A stretch of 64,000 bases of DNA, from positions 2,480,001-2,544,000 of the forward strand of contig CP040678.1 of NCBI GenBank assembly GCA_005954745.1, in the 5' to 3' direction. Shown here piece after piece: positions 1-8,862 of the stretch (position 1 is the first letter of the stretch; each line of letters opens with the position of its first letter). A model generated the notes under the pieces. The model saw only the letters and a program-made list of their open reading frames with translations. It was not told the origin of the DNA and ran no database searches. The DNA comes from Halostella pelagica. GTDB taxonomy: Archaea; Halobacteriota; Halobacteria; Halobacteriales; Natronoarchaeaceae. The position numbers and the translations under genes are program-made.

Positions 1-120
1 CGGTTCTTCTCTCTACCTATCACTGCGGTCGTGTAACGTCGCCCAGCGACAGTCGAACCGTTTTCCAGTTTGATCTTTACCGTATTGGTCACCAGATCGG
101 TCGCCAATCCATCAGAAGGC

Positions 121-416
121 GCGGCCACGCTGTCCTGCGCGAACGGAGTGAGCGCGGTCAGAAGACGGGGGAGGGCAGGTACTCAGAGCGTGCGCCAGCA
201 ACCGCTGGCGTCTTCGCGAGCGGAGCGAGTGACGGTTCGGGAGAGCAACGCTCTCCCGGAGACTCGCGCAAACTGGCGGCCCGTAGCGAGAATCGCGAAG
301 CGATTCTGGCGGCGTCCTCGTGAGACGGAGTCGAACGAGGGCTTGGAGCGACGAAGTCGCTCCGCCGGACATTGAAAGGGCGCAGCGAGGCCTTCCAAGG
401 CCGAGCAAGGGCTTTC
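121..416. repeat. Hairpin-rich non-coding island 1
   Basis: No acidic, haloarchaeal-looking reading frame is present here. The stretch holds a series of perfect short stems: 193-210 (7 bp), 239-257 (8 bp, loop AAC), 289-307 (8 bp, loop GAA), 345-363 (8 bp, loop GAA) and 389-402 (6 bp). The motif GACGGGGGAGGGCAGG at 164-179 recurs exactly, in inverted orientation, at 17751-17766 in a second hairpin-rich island. It lies just downstream of the TrmB gene stop (418). Bases 1-120 show nothing recognisable. Confidence 0.6.
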
Positions 417-417
417 T

Positions 418-1221
418 TTAGAACGAGAGAGGTTCCGCCTCCTCCCACCGCGGCAGGAACTTCTCGTGGATGTCGGCGGCGAACTCGGGGTCTTTCAGGT
501 CGATCATCGCGAACGGTTCGTCGGTATCGAGGGGGTTGGGAACCTGAATACAGACCTCGACGCCGTCGAGGAGGTTGAACGTGCCGCTGATGTCGGAGTT
601 AGTCCGAACGCTGAAGTCGGGATGAGTCGACAGCGTCCGGCGGTATCGCTTGCCGACTGTTTCGGGGAGCGAGTCGACGAGGCCTGGCGTCATCAGGAGG
701 TCTATCTCGACGCCGCGGTCGAGCGCCTCTTCGAGTTGGTCCGTGATGAGGACGCCCACGTCGCTGATGTCGAACTGAGGCGAGCGGTGGGTGGCGACCA
801 TCACCAGCCGTCGGTCGGCCGCCGTGAGCCGTTCGAGCAGCAGGTCGGTCGTCTCCTCGGGGCCGACGGCGGCGGTCCAGAACTGCTCTTCGACGGGGTC
901 GGCAGCGTCGAGTTCGTCGCTCAGGTCGTCGACGATAGACTCGTACTGTTCGGCCTGTTCGTCCAGTTCGCGCTTCTTGTCCTCCAGCAAGCGGTCGAGC
1001 GCCGTCGACGGCTCGACGGCGACGTACTTCTTCGGGCGACTCGCGGTCTGACTCCGGACAAGGTTGTACTGTTCGATCGTGTTGAGAACGTCGTAGATAC
1101 GTCCCATTGGCACGTCGCTGGCGCGTGACAACTCTTTTGCCGTTGTCGGACCGGTGTTGAGCAAGGCTCGATACGCGCGCGCTTCGTACTCAGATAGCCC
1201 GAGATCCCTCAAACTCGACAT
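418..1221 (-). CDS. TrmB family transcriptional regulator
   Basis: A 267-residue protein with an N-terminal winged helix (about residues 1-70, including GLSEYEARAYRAL and DVPMGRIYDVLNTIEQ) typical of TrmB sugar-responsive regulators. A helical linker (about 75-110) and a C-terminal regulatory domain that could bind a ligand follow. The ATG at 1221 is chosen over an in-frame one nine codons upstream because the family begins a few residues before the LGLSEYEA motif. TrmB proteins in halophiles control sugar metabolism; the effector cannot be read from sequence. It stands alone, followed by a hairpin-rich intergenic region. Confidence 0.85.
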   Translation of the reverse strand: MSSLRDLGLSEYEARAYRALLNTGPTTAKELSRASDVPMGRIYDVLNTIEQYNLVRSQTASRPKKYVAVEPSTALDRLLEDKKRELDEQAEQYESIVDDLSDELDAADPVEEQFWTAAVGPEETTDLLLERLTAADRRLVMVATHRSPQFDISDVGVLITDQLEEALDRGVEIDLLMTPGLVDSLPETVGKRYRRTLSTHPDFSVRTNSDISGTFNLLDGVEVCIQVPNPLDTDEPFAMIDLKDPEFAADIHEKFLPRWEEAEPLSF

Positions 1222-1282
1222 ATTGGAGGAACGGGGCCGGAGAAACATAAACGCACCGGAGGTTTGTATTCGGGATTATGTT

Positions 1283-2929
1283 TCAGTCGACGCGCTCGGC
1301 GACGAGGGCGGCGAGTTCCTCGGGCAACGCCGCGGGGTCGGAGACGCCGTCGTCTGTCACTACGTAGGCGTTACCGCGGTCGTACGCGTCGCCGCTCGCG
1401 TCCGGGATCACGACCTTCTCGTGGTCGGCCATCCGAAGGGCAGCACGGTGCAGGTCCGACCCCGCGTCGTCCGCGACGGCGATGGTGAGGTCGGGACGCT
1501 GCAGGCGGGTCGCGACCGCCGCGTAGTGGGCGGCCTGGGGCCCGAAACGGTCGCTCGCGCCGGCGAAGGCCTCGACGGCGTCGCGGGCGGCGTCACGGTA
1601 GCGCTCCGTGCCGGTGAGCGCGTGCAGGTCGAGCAGCGCGTCGGCGAACTCGACGTTCGCGTCGAGCGGCCGAAGCGGTCGGTCGAGGAGCGCAGGTCCG
1701 CTCGCGGGACCGTCCGTGAACGACCCCGCTGAACGCAACTCGTCGAGCGCGTAGTCGGCGAGACGCTCGGCCGCGTCGAGGGTGTCCGCGCCGAGAACCT
1801 GCCGGGCCGTCGTGAGAGCCGAAACGACGCGGGCGTGGTCCGAGAGAAGGCCGCGTTCGCCCGTCTCGTCGCCGTTGCGGTAGTGGATCACGCGGTCGTC
1901 CGCGATCAGTTCCGTCTGGACGTACTCCAGGGTTCGCTCCGCGTACTGTCGGGCCCGGTCGTCGTCGGTGTAGGCGTAGTACGTCAGGAAAGCGTCGACA
2001 GCGAGGGCGTTCCAGTCCGCGAACACCGTGTCGTCGACGGACGGTTCCGGCACGTCCTCGCGCTCGGTCGGGTCCAGCGCGTAGTACTCCGCGCTCTCGC
2101 CCGCGGCCTGACTGCCGGCGAACGCCTCGCCGGTCCACAGCGTGGTCGTCAGGAACTCCAGAGTCTTCTCGGCGGGGTCGCGGTACTCTTCTTTCCCGGT
2201 GTAGAGATAGGCGTTGGCGAACGCGCGAACGAGAGCCACGTTCGTGTCCAGCACCTTCTCGTACTGGATACCGCTCCAGTCGCTCTCGGTCGCGTACCGG
2301 TAGAAGCCGCCCGCGTAATCGTCGAGTAGGTTCGCGCTGATGGCGTTGAGACTGCGCAGCGCCTGGTCGCGCTCCCGCTTCAGCGCGAACTCGACGGTCC
2401 GGGGCATCGGGAACTTCGCGTCGCTCCCCCACCCGCCGGCGGTCTCGTCGTACGCGGCACGGAGCTGGCCGACCATCCGACCCTCGACGTCGTCGGTTAT
2501 CTCACCCGATGGCGTGTCGTTGCCCTGCACCGAACGTGGGACGCTCCCCGCCGAGGTCCCTTTGGCGTCCCACATCTCCCGAACGCTGTCGATGACTTGG
2601 CGCATCCCGTCGGCACCGAGATAGCCCGCGCCGGTGAGCACTTCGCCGTCGGGCGTGAGAAACACCGTCGACGGGAACCCGCCCATGTTGTACCGCTCGC
2701 TGACCCGGGGGTGGCGGTCAACGTCGACGCGGACCGGAACGAACCCGTCGTTGACGTTCGCGGCGATTCGGGGCTCGGAGTACGTCGTCTCGTCCATCTC
2801 GTGACAGTGGGTACACCAGGTCGCGGCGAGCGAGAGCAACACTGGTTTGCCCATGCGGTCGGCCGCCGCGAACGCGTCCGGTCCCCACTCGCGCCACTCG
2901 ACCCGCGTGGCCGCAGCACTGTCGTCCAT
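1283..2929 (-). CDS. Thioredoxin-domain protein of the DUF255/YyaL type
   Basis: A 548-residue protein. The N-terminal 110 residues are a thioredoxin-like fold with a WCTHCH active-site motif near residue 35 and a cis-proline-like GGFPSTVF segment. The rest is an alpha-helical barrel region as in the DUF255/SPATA20/YyaL family (N-acylglucosamine 2-epimerase-like fold). Members are usually nearer 700 residues, so this is a short version. The reading frame stays open upstream to 3493, but that part overlaps fxsA on the other strand and is not acidic, so the ATG at 2929 (MDDSAAATRVEWREWG) is taken. Cytosolic; substrate unknown. Confidence 0.8.
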   Translation of the reverse strand: MDDSAAATRVEWREWGPDAFAAADRMGKPVLLSLAATWCTHCHEMDETTYSEPRIAANVNDGFVPVRVDVDRHPRVSERYNMGGFPSTVFLTPDGEVLTGAGYLGADGMRQVIDSVREMWDAKGTSAGSVPRSVQGNDTPSGEITDDVEGRMVGQLRAAYDETAGGWGSDAKFPMPRTVEFALKRERDQALRSLNAISANLLDDYAGGFYRYATESDWSGIQYEKVLDTNVALVRAFANAYLYTGKEEYRDPAEKTLEFLTTTLWTGEAFAGSQAAGESAEYYALDPTEREDVPEPSVDDTVFADWNALAVDAFLTYYAYTDDDRARQYAERTLEYVQTELIADDRVIHYRNGDETGERGLLSDHARVVSALTTARQVLGADTLDAAERLADYALDELRSAGSFTDGPASGPALLDRPLRPLDANVEFADALLDLHALTGTERYRDAARDAVEAFAGASDRFGPQAAHYAAVATRLQRPDLTIAVADDAGSDLHRAALRMADHEKVVIPDASGDAYDRGNAYVVTDDGVSDPAALPEELAALVAERVD

Positions 2930-3044
2930 ATCTCCGGGTTGGTTCGCCGCGGCGTAAGGGCTTCGCACCGCGACCGCTCGCCGCTGGCGCTTCGCGCGAC
3001 AGTCGGGATAAAGGGTTTTGAGGCCGGCACTGGAAGTAACATGC

Positions 3045-3554
3045 ATGCTCTGGTGGCTGCTGGCCCTGTTGTTGATCCCACTGCTAGACGCGGTGTTTCT
3101 CGTATACGTCGCCGTTGCACTGCTCGGCGGCCTGGAGACGGTGCTCCTCGTCGTCCTCACTGCGCTCGTCGGCATGCTCCTCGTCCGCGCGGAGGGGCGA
3201 CGGACCATGCGGAAACTACAGACGACGCTCGGCAAGGGGAGTCCCCCGACGAACGAACTGCTAGACGGCGGCCTTCTCATCGCCGCCGGAGCCTTCCTGC
3301 TTACCCCCGGCCTCGTCACTGACGCCATCGGCTTCCTGCTTGCGATTCCACCGACCCGGGCGCTGATCCGCGGCGCGCTCAAGCGCTGGGTCGTCACGCC
3401 GTACATCGAGGACAAAACCGGCGGGTTCGCGACCGGTAACGTGTACACCTTCGGGTTCCCGGATTCCGACGACGGCAACGCGTCCGAGGACACCTACGAC
3501 CTCGGCAACGACGCTTACGATGTCGATCTCGACGACGACGAGACGGCCCGATAA
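3045..3554 (+). CDS. fxsA: FxsA family membrane protein
   Basis: A 169-residue protein with two N-terminal transmembrane helices, a short basic loop (RAEGRRTMRKLQ), a glycine-rich third hydrophobic segment (about residues 72-100, LTPGLVTDAIGF) and a long acidic tail ending DDDETAR. The LTPGxxTDxxGF pattern is the hallmark of FxsA, known in E. coli for suppressing F-plasmid exclusion of phage T7; its normal role is unknown. It is divergent from the thioredoxin-domain gene (start 2929). ATG 3045 puts the first helix (MLWWLLALLLIPLLD) at the N terminus. Confidence 0.85.
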   Translation: MLWWLLALLLIPLLDAVFLVYVAVALLGGLETVLLVVLTALVGMLLVRAEGRRTMRKLQTTLGKGSPPTNELLDGGLLIAAGAFLLTPGLVTDAIGFLLAIPPTRALIRGALKRWVVTPYIEDKTGGFATGNVYTFGFPDSDDGNASEDTYDLGNDAYDVDLDDDETAR

Positions 3555-3598
3555 CACACCGACGGCGGACCGGTCAGCGACACTGCAAGAAGGAAACT

Positions 3599-3607
3599 CT
3601 TAAACAA
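3599..3607 (+). promoter_or_regulatory. TATA box of tRNA-Ile
   Basis: CTTAAACAA lies about 35 bp before the mature tRNA 5' end and is preceded by a purine-rich BRE-like GGAAACT. This is the usual archaeal promoter spacing once a short 5' leader is allowed for. Confidence 0.5.
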
Positions 3608-3638
3608 TACCACCGACAACCGCTAAATGCGTTCGAAC

Positions 3639-3712
3639 GGGCCAATAGCTCAATTAGGTTGAGCGCTCGGCTGATAACCGGGAGGTTCGCGGTTCAAATC
3701 CGCGTTGGCCCA
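3639..3712 (+). tRNA. tRNA-Ile (GAU)
   Basis: A 74-nt cloverleaf: acceptor GGGCCAA pairs with TTGGCCC, the anticodon loop CTGATAA places GAU at 3673-3675, the T-arm is GCGGTTCAAATCCGC, and the discriminator is A. CCA is not encoded. No intron is seen. Confidence 0.95.
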
Positions 3713-3843
3713 TCATTTTCCGTCGAATTACCTCGTGAGTCCCGCGTATCAGATACTCGCGATACTGAGTCCTCGAGTTGTGTACTCGAACGGATGTGAA
3801 GGACCCGTCTCAGCGCAAATGAAGTAAACGACCGTCTGGGTTA

Positions 3844-3864
3844 GTTCGAATTCGCGTTGGCCGA
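3844..3864 (+). repeat. Degenerate copy of the tRNA-Ile 3' end
   Basis: Aligned without gaps to 3692-3712 (T-loop to discriminator of tRNA-Ile), this 21-nt stretch matches at 18 positions. It looks like a decayed attachment site left by an element that once integrated in this tRNA. The 131 bp between the two copies hold no gene. Confidence 0.5.
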
Positions 3865-3910
3865 CCGTTCCAGCACCACAACACGGAACTGACACGCCGA
3901 AGAGACAAAC

Positions 3911-5167
3911 TCACCGAACACCCTCTGGAACGCCAGCCACACCACCCACACCACTAGTCACTCGCAGGTGCTCCGCCAGCGCGTAGCACATCCACGCCTG
4001 GCACCAGCGCATCAGCGTCGTCCGCTTCGTGTAGAAACGCTCTTTCCGGTGGTAGAACCGGCCGTCGCCGGCGTACAGTTCGTCGAGCGTCCAGTCGAGG
4101 ATCCGCCGGGCGAAGTCAGCCTCGCCAGCGTAGGTGAAGACGAGAATCCCCTGCGAGCAGGCGTGAACGTCGCGGGGGTACGCCGACGACTCGTCCCAGT
4201 CCGGCGCGCCGGAGGCGTCGAACAGCGTCCGGTAGAACGCGAGGGCGTCGTCGATAGTGTCGTCGTACCGCGAACCGACGAGGTCAGCGTACCGGAGAAA
4301 GCACTCGATGACGAACCCGTTGTGGAAGTTGTCCATCGAGAGGTGGGAGGCGTCGGGCGGGTCGCGGTAGTGCCACCCGCCGCGGTCGGTCTGGAGGTAG
4401 GCGACGTGGTCGAGGATGGCGGTCGCCCGTTCTCGGAGTTCGTCGTCGCCGAATCGCTCGTACAGGTCGAGCAGGAGGCGGGCGGCGATAGCGCCGGCGT
4501 TGACGGTGTAGTACTCGTCGGAGTCCTGCACGTGGTAGTCGACCACCGCACCGGTGTCGGTGTCGCGGTACCGCAGGTCGTCGACGACGAAATCGGCGGC
4601 GGAGCGCGCGATGTCGGCGTACGAGGGGTCGCGCTCGGCGGCCCCGAGCAGGGCGCGCACGGCGGGCGCAGTCGAGACGACCGAGGGGTCGTTCGGCCGC
4701 CCGAGCGCGTCGAGCGTCTGGATGCGGTGCTTGTGACCGCCGCAGAACCCGCTGTAGCCCGTGGACCGGGTTTCGACGAGCCACTGGACGAGCGACTCCG
4801 CCTCGGCCCCGTAGTCCACCCCACCCGATACCCGGAGGATGCCGGCGTCGGCCAGGCATTCGGCGACGAGATTCGCCGTGGCGAACAGGCCGGCACCCAT
4901 GAAGTTACGCCGCTGCTCGACGAGAAACAGCGGCCGAACGTTGACCGGTGAGCGCTTGACCGTCTCCTGAACTACGACGTTGAGCCACTTGTTCTCGACC
5001 GGGAGCGCCCGCAGGAAGCGACTGCTCAGTCCGTCGCAGTAGTCCCACCCGGTGTACTCTTGCTCTCGGGAGTAGGCGAGCGCGTCGCGGAGCGTCCGAG
5101 CGGCGAGTTCGTCGGACTGGATGCGGCCAGTGCGGTCGGTGCGGTCGGTGACCACGGCGTTAGTCAT
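3911..5167 (-). CDS. Conserved haloarchaeal protein, helical (alpha/alpha) barrel type
   Basis: A 418-residue soluble acidic protein with no signal peptide and no membrane helix. Regularly spaced amphipathic helix pairs and tracts such as DRGGWHYRDPPD and YYTVNAGAIAARLLLDLYE resemble six-hairpin glycosidase or terpenoid cyclase-like barrels. Homologues are often mislabelled as ABC transporter components, which the sequence does not support. Its start (5167) overlaps the stop of the ATP-grasp gene by 8 nt, so it is the last gene of a three-gene operon (GNAT, ATP-grasp, this). A glycan- or conjugate-processing role is inference only. Confidence 0.7.
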   Translation of the reverse strand: MTNAVVTDRTDRTGRIQSDELAARTLRDALAYSREQEYTGWDYCDGLSSRFLRALPVENKWLNVVVQETVKRSPVNVRPLFLVEQRRNFMGAGLFATANLVAECLADAGILRVSGGVDYGAEAESLVQWLVETRSTGYSGFCGGHKHRIQTLDALGRPNDPSVVSTAPAVRALLGAAERDPSYADIARSAADFVVDDLRYRDTDTGAVVDYHVQDSDEYYTVNAGAIAARLLLDLYERFGDDELRERATAILDHVAYLQTDRGGWHYRDPPDASHLSMDNFHNGFVIECFLRYADLVGSRYDDTIDDALAFYRTLFDASGAPDWDESSAYPRDVHACSQGILVFTYAGEADFARRILDWTLDELYAGDGRFYHRKERFYTKRTTLMRWCQAWMCYALAEHLRVTSGVGGVAGVPEGVR

Positions 5168-6410
5168 GCTCGGACCTCGGGTCGGCGCCGGTGAGACGGT
5201 TCGACGGCCCGTCGTCCGGCGAGGCGGTAGCGTCCTCGTTTGACGTACTCCCGTCCCCGGTCGGTGCGGATCCCACTTCCCCGGTATCGGCCTTGTCGGT
5301 CGGGAGCGTGAACCAGGACCGGAAGTCGTGCAGGTGCACGTCCCACTGCGCGGGCGGCCACAGCATCGTCACGGCGGACCTGAACAGCGATTCGTCAGCG
5401 TGCGTGAGCGCGAAGTGGAGTTCCCGTAGCGGGAACACCATCTCGCCGGTCTGGTCCGGACTCGTCGGACTGTCCCAGGAAATGTCGAGCGTTTCGGCGA
5501 CCATCGACGAGACGAACCGGTAGCCGGACTGGCTGGCAAGCGCGTAAGACGCCCACAGCTTCGGGTTCACTTCCATCAGAACGTACGAACCGTCGTCCGC
5601 GCGCTTGAACTCGACCAGTGCGAACCCGGACCAGTCGAGCGCCCGGAGGAGCCTCAGCGAGGCCGCTTCGAGCCTCGGGTCGCGGAAGATACCGACGCGC
5701 GTCCCGCTCCCCCCCTGGCGAGGGACGGATCGTCGTTCCTCGTGTTCGAACAGCATCTGCAACGACCCGTCGACGAAGAGGACGCCGCAGCCGTAGGTAC
5801 GCGGGTCGTCGATGCACTCCTGAACCAGAACGTCGTCGTCGGCCCGGGCCGCCAGCTCTTCGTACGTCGACCAGAACGACGACGCGTCGTCGACGACGGC
5901 GGTGACGTTCTCCCCGCATTCGTGGCGCGCCTTGAGAAACACCGGATACGGGAGGTCTCGAACTGCGTCGGGGGTTCGTTCGTCTGCGTTCACGACGACG
6001 TCGGTGTAGTCGGTCGGGGTGTCGATGCCAAGTTCCGACGCTAGTTCCAGCATTCGCTGCTTGTCGACCGCCGCCAACAGCGCCCGCGATGGCGGGAGAC
6101 AGCGCGCCACGCCGTCCGGCAGGCGGTCGCGGACCTCGTCGAGCGCCGTCACCGAACGGTAGCCGACCGGGATCACGATGTCGGGACGGTACTCCCGGAC
6201 GAGGTCAAGCAGCGCCTCGCCATAGCCCTCGCCCGTCGTCGGAACCGTCGCGCCGACATCGCAGTATTTCGAGCACAGCAACCTGCTCTCCGTCGAGGTC
6301 CCGACGCCGATGACGACCGCGTCGAGGTCGGACGAGACTTCCGTCGCGACCTGGATCGCGTTGTCGTAGTCGCCGTCGAGAACCATCACCCGCGGCGCGG
6401 TGTCCTGCAT
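5160..6410 (-). CDS. ATP-grasp ligase (carboxylate-amine ligase type)
   Basis: A 416-residue protein. An N-terminal Rossmann-like preATP domain (VMVLDGDYDNAIQVATEVS, then IVIPVGYRSVTAL) is followed by ATP-grasp lobes: VDKQRMLELASELGI around residue 118, PVFLKARHE around 155, and the metal-binding end FALVEFKRADDGSYVLMEVNPK around residue 270, where E and N chelate Mg. Such enzymes join a carboxylate to an amine through an acyl phosphate. The ATG at 6410 is taken because it sits 2 nt after the GNAT stop (6413), giving translational coupling. The last 50 residues are low-complexity, acidic and Ser/Thr-rich. Substrate unknown. Confidence 0.82.
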   Translation of the reverse strand: MQDTAPRVMVLDGDYDNAIQVATEVSSDLDAVVIGVGTSTESRLLCSKYCDVGATVPTTGEGYGEALLDLVREYRPDIVIPVGYRSVTALDEVRDRLPDGVARCLPPSRALLAAVDKQRMLELASELGIDTPTDYTDVVVNADERTPDAVRDLPYPVFLKARHECGENVTAVVDDASSFWSTYEELAARADDDVLVQECIDDPRTYGCGVLFVDGSLQMLFEHEERRSVPRQGGSGTRVGIFRDPRLEAASLRLLRALDWSGFALVEFKRADDGSYVLMEVNPKLWASYALASQSGYRFVSSMVAETLDISWDSPTSPDQTGEMVFPLRELHFALTHADESLFRSAVTMLWPPAQWDVHLHDFRSWFTLPTDKADTGEVGSAPTGDGSTSNEDATASPDDGPSNRLTGADPRSEHD

Positions 6411-6412
6411 AG

Positions 6413-7525
6413 TCAGAAGCGGTCCTGTTCCGCGAACGTGATCTGCCAGTTGTTCTCGTCTGCGAGGACGGACCGCGGGAGCGGCGGGGTCTCGCCGTCC
6501 GGGGAAAGTGGCCGCGCCGCCAGATCCGTCTGCGTGCAAACCCGCGATGCGAGAGGGACGCCGTCCGGAACGAACCCCGATGCCAGCAGGAGATCACGGG
6601 GGAGCGTCGACTCGGCAACCGAGAGGACCGCGGCATCACCGTCGTCGTCGATCCAGCTCCGGAGCAGCGCCCGGAACGCGTCCCGGCGGTCGACGGCCAG
6701 CGGAAGGGCGTCCAGCAGTTTGACCTTGTCGCCGTTCCGGGTCCGGGTGACGAGAGCGGCGACCGGCCACCCGTCCCGGCGGGCGACGTATGCCGTGTGG
6801 TCGAAAGACGGATCCCCGATCCACCACCGATAGAACTCGGCGTCACGCCTGACGTGGATCCCCTCGGGGAGAGCGCTCTCGTAGACGGTGGCGAGCGTCG
6901 ATGGCGGTGCTGACTCGTACGTCTCGACCGCCACCCCCTCCGGCTCCGAACTCGCCGTTTCTCGGACCGCGTCACAGAGTTCGAGGTATCCGCGCGCGAA
7001 CGGTTTCGCGACGCTGGCGAGAATGCTCGTGGGCCGGTCAGATGAGACGAGCGGCGTCGGGTCGTGTACCCGGTAGGCCGTGCCGACGCTGTCGACGGCC
7101 GACCACCCCATCCCCTGCTGAGCGGCCAGCGCACCCGGATTCGGGAAGTTGAAGAAAAAAGACGGTTCACCCGGCTCGTACCGCTCGATCGCCTCACGCG
7201 TCATCCGCGTGTACAGGCCGTTCCGGCGATGGTCAGAGTGGACCACGGCATCCGCCGGCTGGAGCGCGAGCGTCTCGCCGTCGCGCCAACGGACCGGAAA
7301 CGGGACGTACGCCTGCGACCCGACGACATCTCCGTCACGCACAGCGACCGTCACGGGCACGTGTGACAGGTACGGGTCGTCGACGTACTTCCAGTCGAAC
7401 CACTCGCGAGTCGGCCGCCACCCCCACTCAGTCTCGTACAGGGAACGGATCCCGTCCCGGTCGCACTCGCGGTACCACCGGACGACGTAGTCGTCCGCGT
7501 CACGACGCTGAGCCGTCTGGTTCAT
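6413..7525 (-). CDS. GNAT family N-acetyltransferase
   Basis: A 370-residue protein, long enough for two GNAT folds. In the first half, VVGSQAYVPFPVRWRDGETLALQPADAVVHSDHRRNGLYTRM carries the acyl-CoA binding signature (HSDHRRNGLYTRM, an RRxGxx-type loop). The second half (about residues 205-350) is a weaker repeat. FemX/mycothiol-synthase-like double GNATs have this layout. First gene of an operon with an ATP-grasp ligase and a helical-barrel protein, which suggests stepwise assembly or capping of a small molecule or glycan (inference). Confidence 0.78.
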   Translation of the reverse strand: MNQTAQRRDADDYVVRWYRECDRDGIRSLYETEWGWRPTREWFDWKYVDDPYLSHVPVTVAVRDGDVVGSQAYVPFPVRWRDGETLALQPADAVVHSDHRRNGLYTRMTREAIERYEPGEPSFFFNFPNPGALAAQQGMGWSAVDSVGTAYRVHDPTPLVSSDRPTSILASVAKPFARGYLELCDAVRETASSEPEGVAVETYESAPPSTLATVYESALPEGIHVRRDAEFYRWWIGDPSFDHTAYVARRDGWPVAALVTRTRNGDKVKLLDALPLAVDRRDAFRALLRSWIDDDGDAAVLSVAESTLPRDLLLASGFVPDGVPLASRVCTQTDLAARPLSPDGETPPLPRSVLADENNWQITFAEQDRF

Positions 7526-8274
7526 TCGCTATCCGGCATACCCCGCCCAGGGGTTTTGTAATGCAGACGTTAGATCCGCTTCCGGCGGGTCAGCCGGAAC
7601 TGAGGCGGCCTTGACTATCAGTCCGCGACCTCTATCGCGTTCAGAAAGCCCGTGAGACGACGTAAGGGGGTCCATTCTACCCGGAAGTGATCGGAACTGG
7701 TGTCTACCACCGCCGCCCGTGGCGACGAGGCAGAGAGCGGATGGCATCATCTCTGAGAGGCGTGTGGAGTCGGGAAACGTCGGCGGCGGCACGTGGGGAC
7801 GAACCTCGGTTTCCCCGGCGCGCGCAACGGTGAGGTCGGTAAGCGGTATCTATAGTCGCGCTTGCGAGCAGTTTCACCCTCGACCACTAGATACGTACGA
7901 TCAGATGTGAACACTGTTGCAAGGGCGACTGTGGTTGGTTTGCAAGGGAGACTGTGGTTGGTCTTCGGCTCTGAACGGATATCGCGCCACGGTACAGATA
8001 GTCTGTGCGCCCAGTTCGACATCTGCGAAATACCAGCCGAGAGCCCACGGAGTGTGCTGGCCGCAACCGAACGGTACGCGGCGGTTCGGGCAACGTTATT
8101 TGGTCGTGGATATCTAATAACCGGACGGACGCACGTGTCACACGCTCCACGGTGCGTCCACCCCTTTGTGAGACGATACGCGCTCGACGAAACCGGGAGA
8201 TTCACCTCTCCGGGCGACGAGGAAACAGGTATGTGCGAACCTGTGACCGAGAGCCGGCAAGGAGGTGCCTAACA
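7526..8274. other. 749-bp region with no convincing gene
   Basis: Open frames exist on both strands (for example 7747-8205 minus and 7862-8272 plus), but their products are basic and Arg/Thr-rich, unlike every real gene around them, and none has a recognisable motif. The one structured item is a 23-bp tandem duplication at 7918-7963. A promoter for the small gene at 8275 must lie at the right end. Confidence 0.6.
7918..7963 (+). repeat. 23-bp tandem duplication
   Basis: Two adjacent units, 7918-7940 and 7941-7963, differ at two positions only. Each contains GACTGTGGTTGGT. The duplication is non-coding as far as can be seen. Confidence 0.8.
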
Positions 8275-8478
8275 GTGGTCTCCGATAAGACTGCGTTCGC
8301 GGTCGTTCTCGCGACCGGCGTCATCATTCCGGGCCTCGCGAAATACTTCCTCTCAGCGGCAGGCTACCCGGCGCTCGGCACTATCATCTGGGTAACCGGG
8401 TTCGGAACGATGGTCTTCGTCGTCTGGTACTTGTGGATCCGCCCGCTCGACATCACCGGTCCCGTTGGCTCAGAATAA
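8275..8478 (+). CDS. Small two-helix membrane protein
   Basis: A 67-residue protein starting at GTG 8275, chosen because a strong Shine-Dalgarno AAGGAGGTG ends 7 nt before it and because the frame upstream is basic and not conserved-looking. Residues 6-25 (FAVVLATGVIIPGLAKYF) and 31-53 form two transmembrane helices; the tail is short and acidic. I do not recognise the family. A second small membrane protein follows at 8518 behind its own TATA-like TTTAAAG. Confidence 0.65.
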   Translation: MVSDKTAFAVVLATGVIIPGLAKYFLSAAGYPALGTIIWVTGFGTMVFVVWYLWIRPLDITGPVGSE

Positions 8479-8517
8479 CAAGTTTAAAGACCGAATCGGA
8501 GGCAGTATCACCTAGGA

Positions 8518-8775
8518 ATGAACGGGATACTGCTGCAGGCGCTCGATAACTTCCTGCTCGATTACCACATCGGGCACGCCATATTTCTCCTGTTCGTGCT
8601 GTCGGTCCTCGGGACACTCCCGCTGAAATCACAGAAGGTGCTGTCGCTGAACGTGCTCGCCTTCGGCCTCATCTTCATGTTGACCCCGAGCAGCGAGGCA
8701 CCGATACAGTTCACGTACCTCGGTATCGTCTTGCTCATCATCGGACCGGTGCTGTACGCAACAGCCCGCCGATAA
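8518..8775 (+). CDS. Small conserved membrane protein
   Basis: An 85-residue protein with three hydrophobic segments (about residues 17-34, 43-55 and 64-82) separated by short loops (PLKSQK, TPSSEAP). Function is unknown. It precedes the PDCD5 gene by 87 bp, a gap with its own promoter-like sequence, so it is probably not in that operon. TATA-like GTTTAAAG lies about 36 bp upstream of the ATG. Confidence 0.7.
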   Translation: MNGILLQALDNFLLDYHIGHAIFLLFVLSVLGTLPLKSQKVLSLNVLAFGLIFMLTPSSEAPIQFTYLGIVLLIIGPVLYATARR

Positions 8776-8862
8776 CGCGTCTCCCGTCTCCGACGGCGAC
8801 GACGCTTCTGACCCCACAAGTCCGTAATGATTTTGCCGCCAGCCACGTAACACGAGGACACA

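Noticed and set aside
2930-3493. Extension of the thioredoxin-domain frame upstream of ATG 2929
   Set aside because: It overlaps fxsA on the other strand and its residues are Ser/Arg-rich rather than acidic.
7747-8205. 152-codon minus-strand frame in the gene-poor gap
   Set aside because: Basic product, no motif, contradictory overlapping frames on the plus strand, and a tandem duplication inside it.
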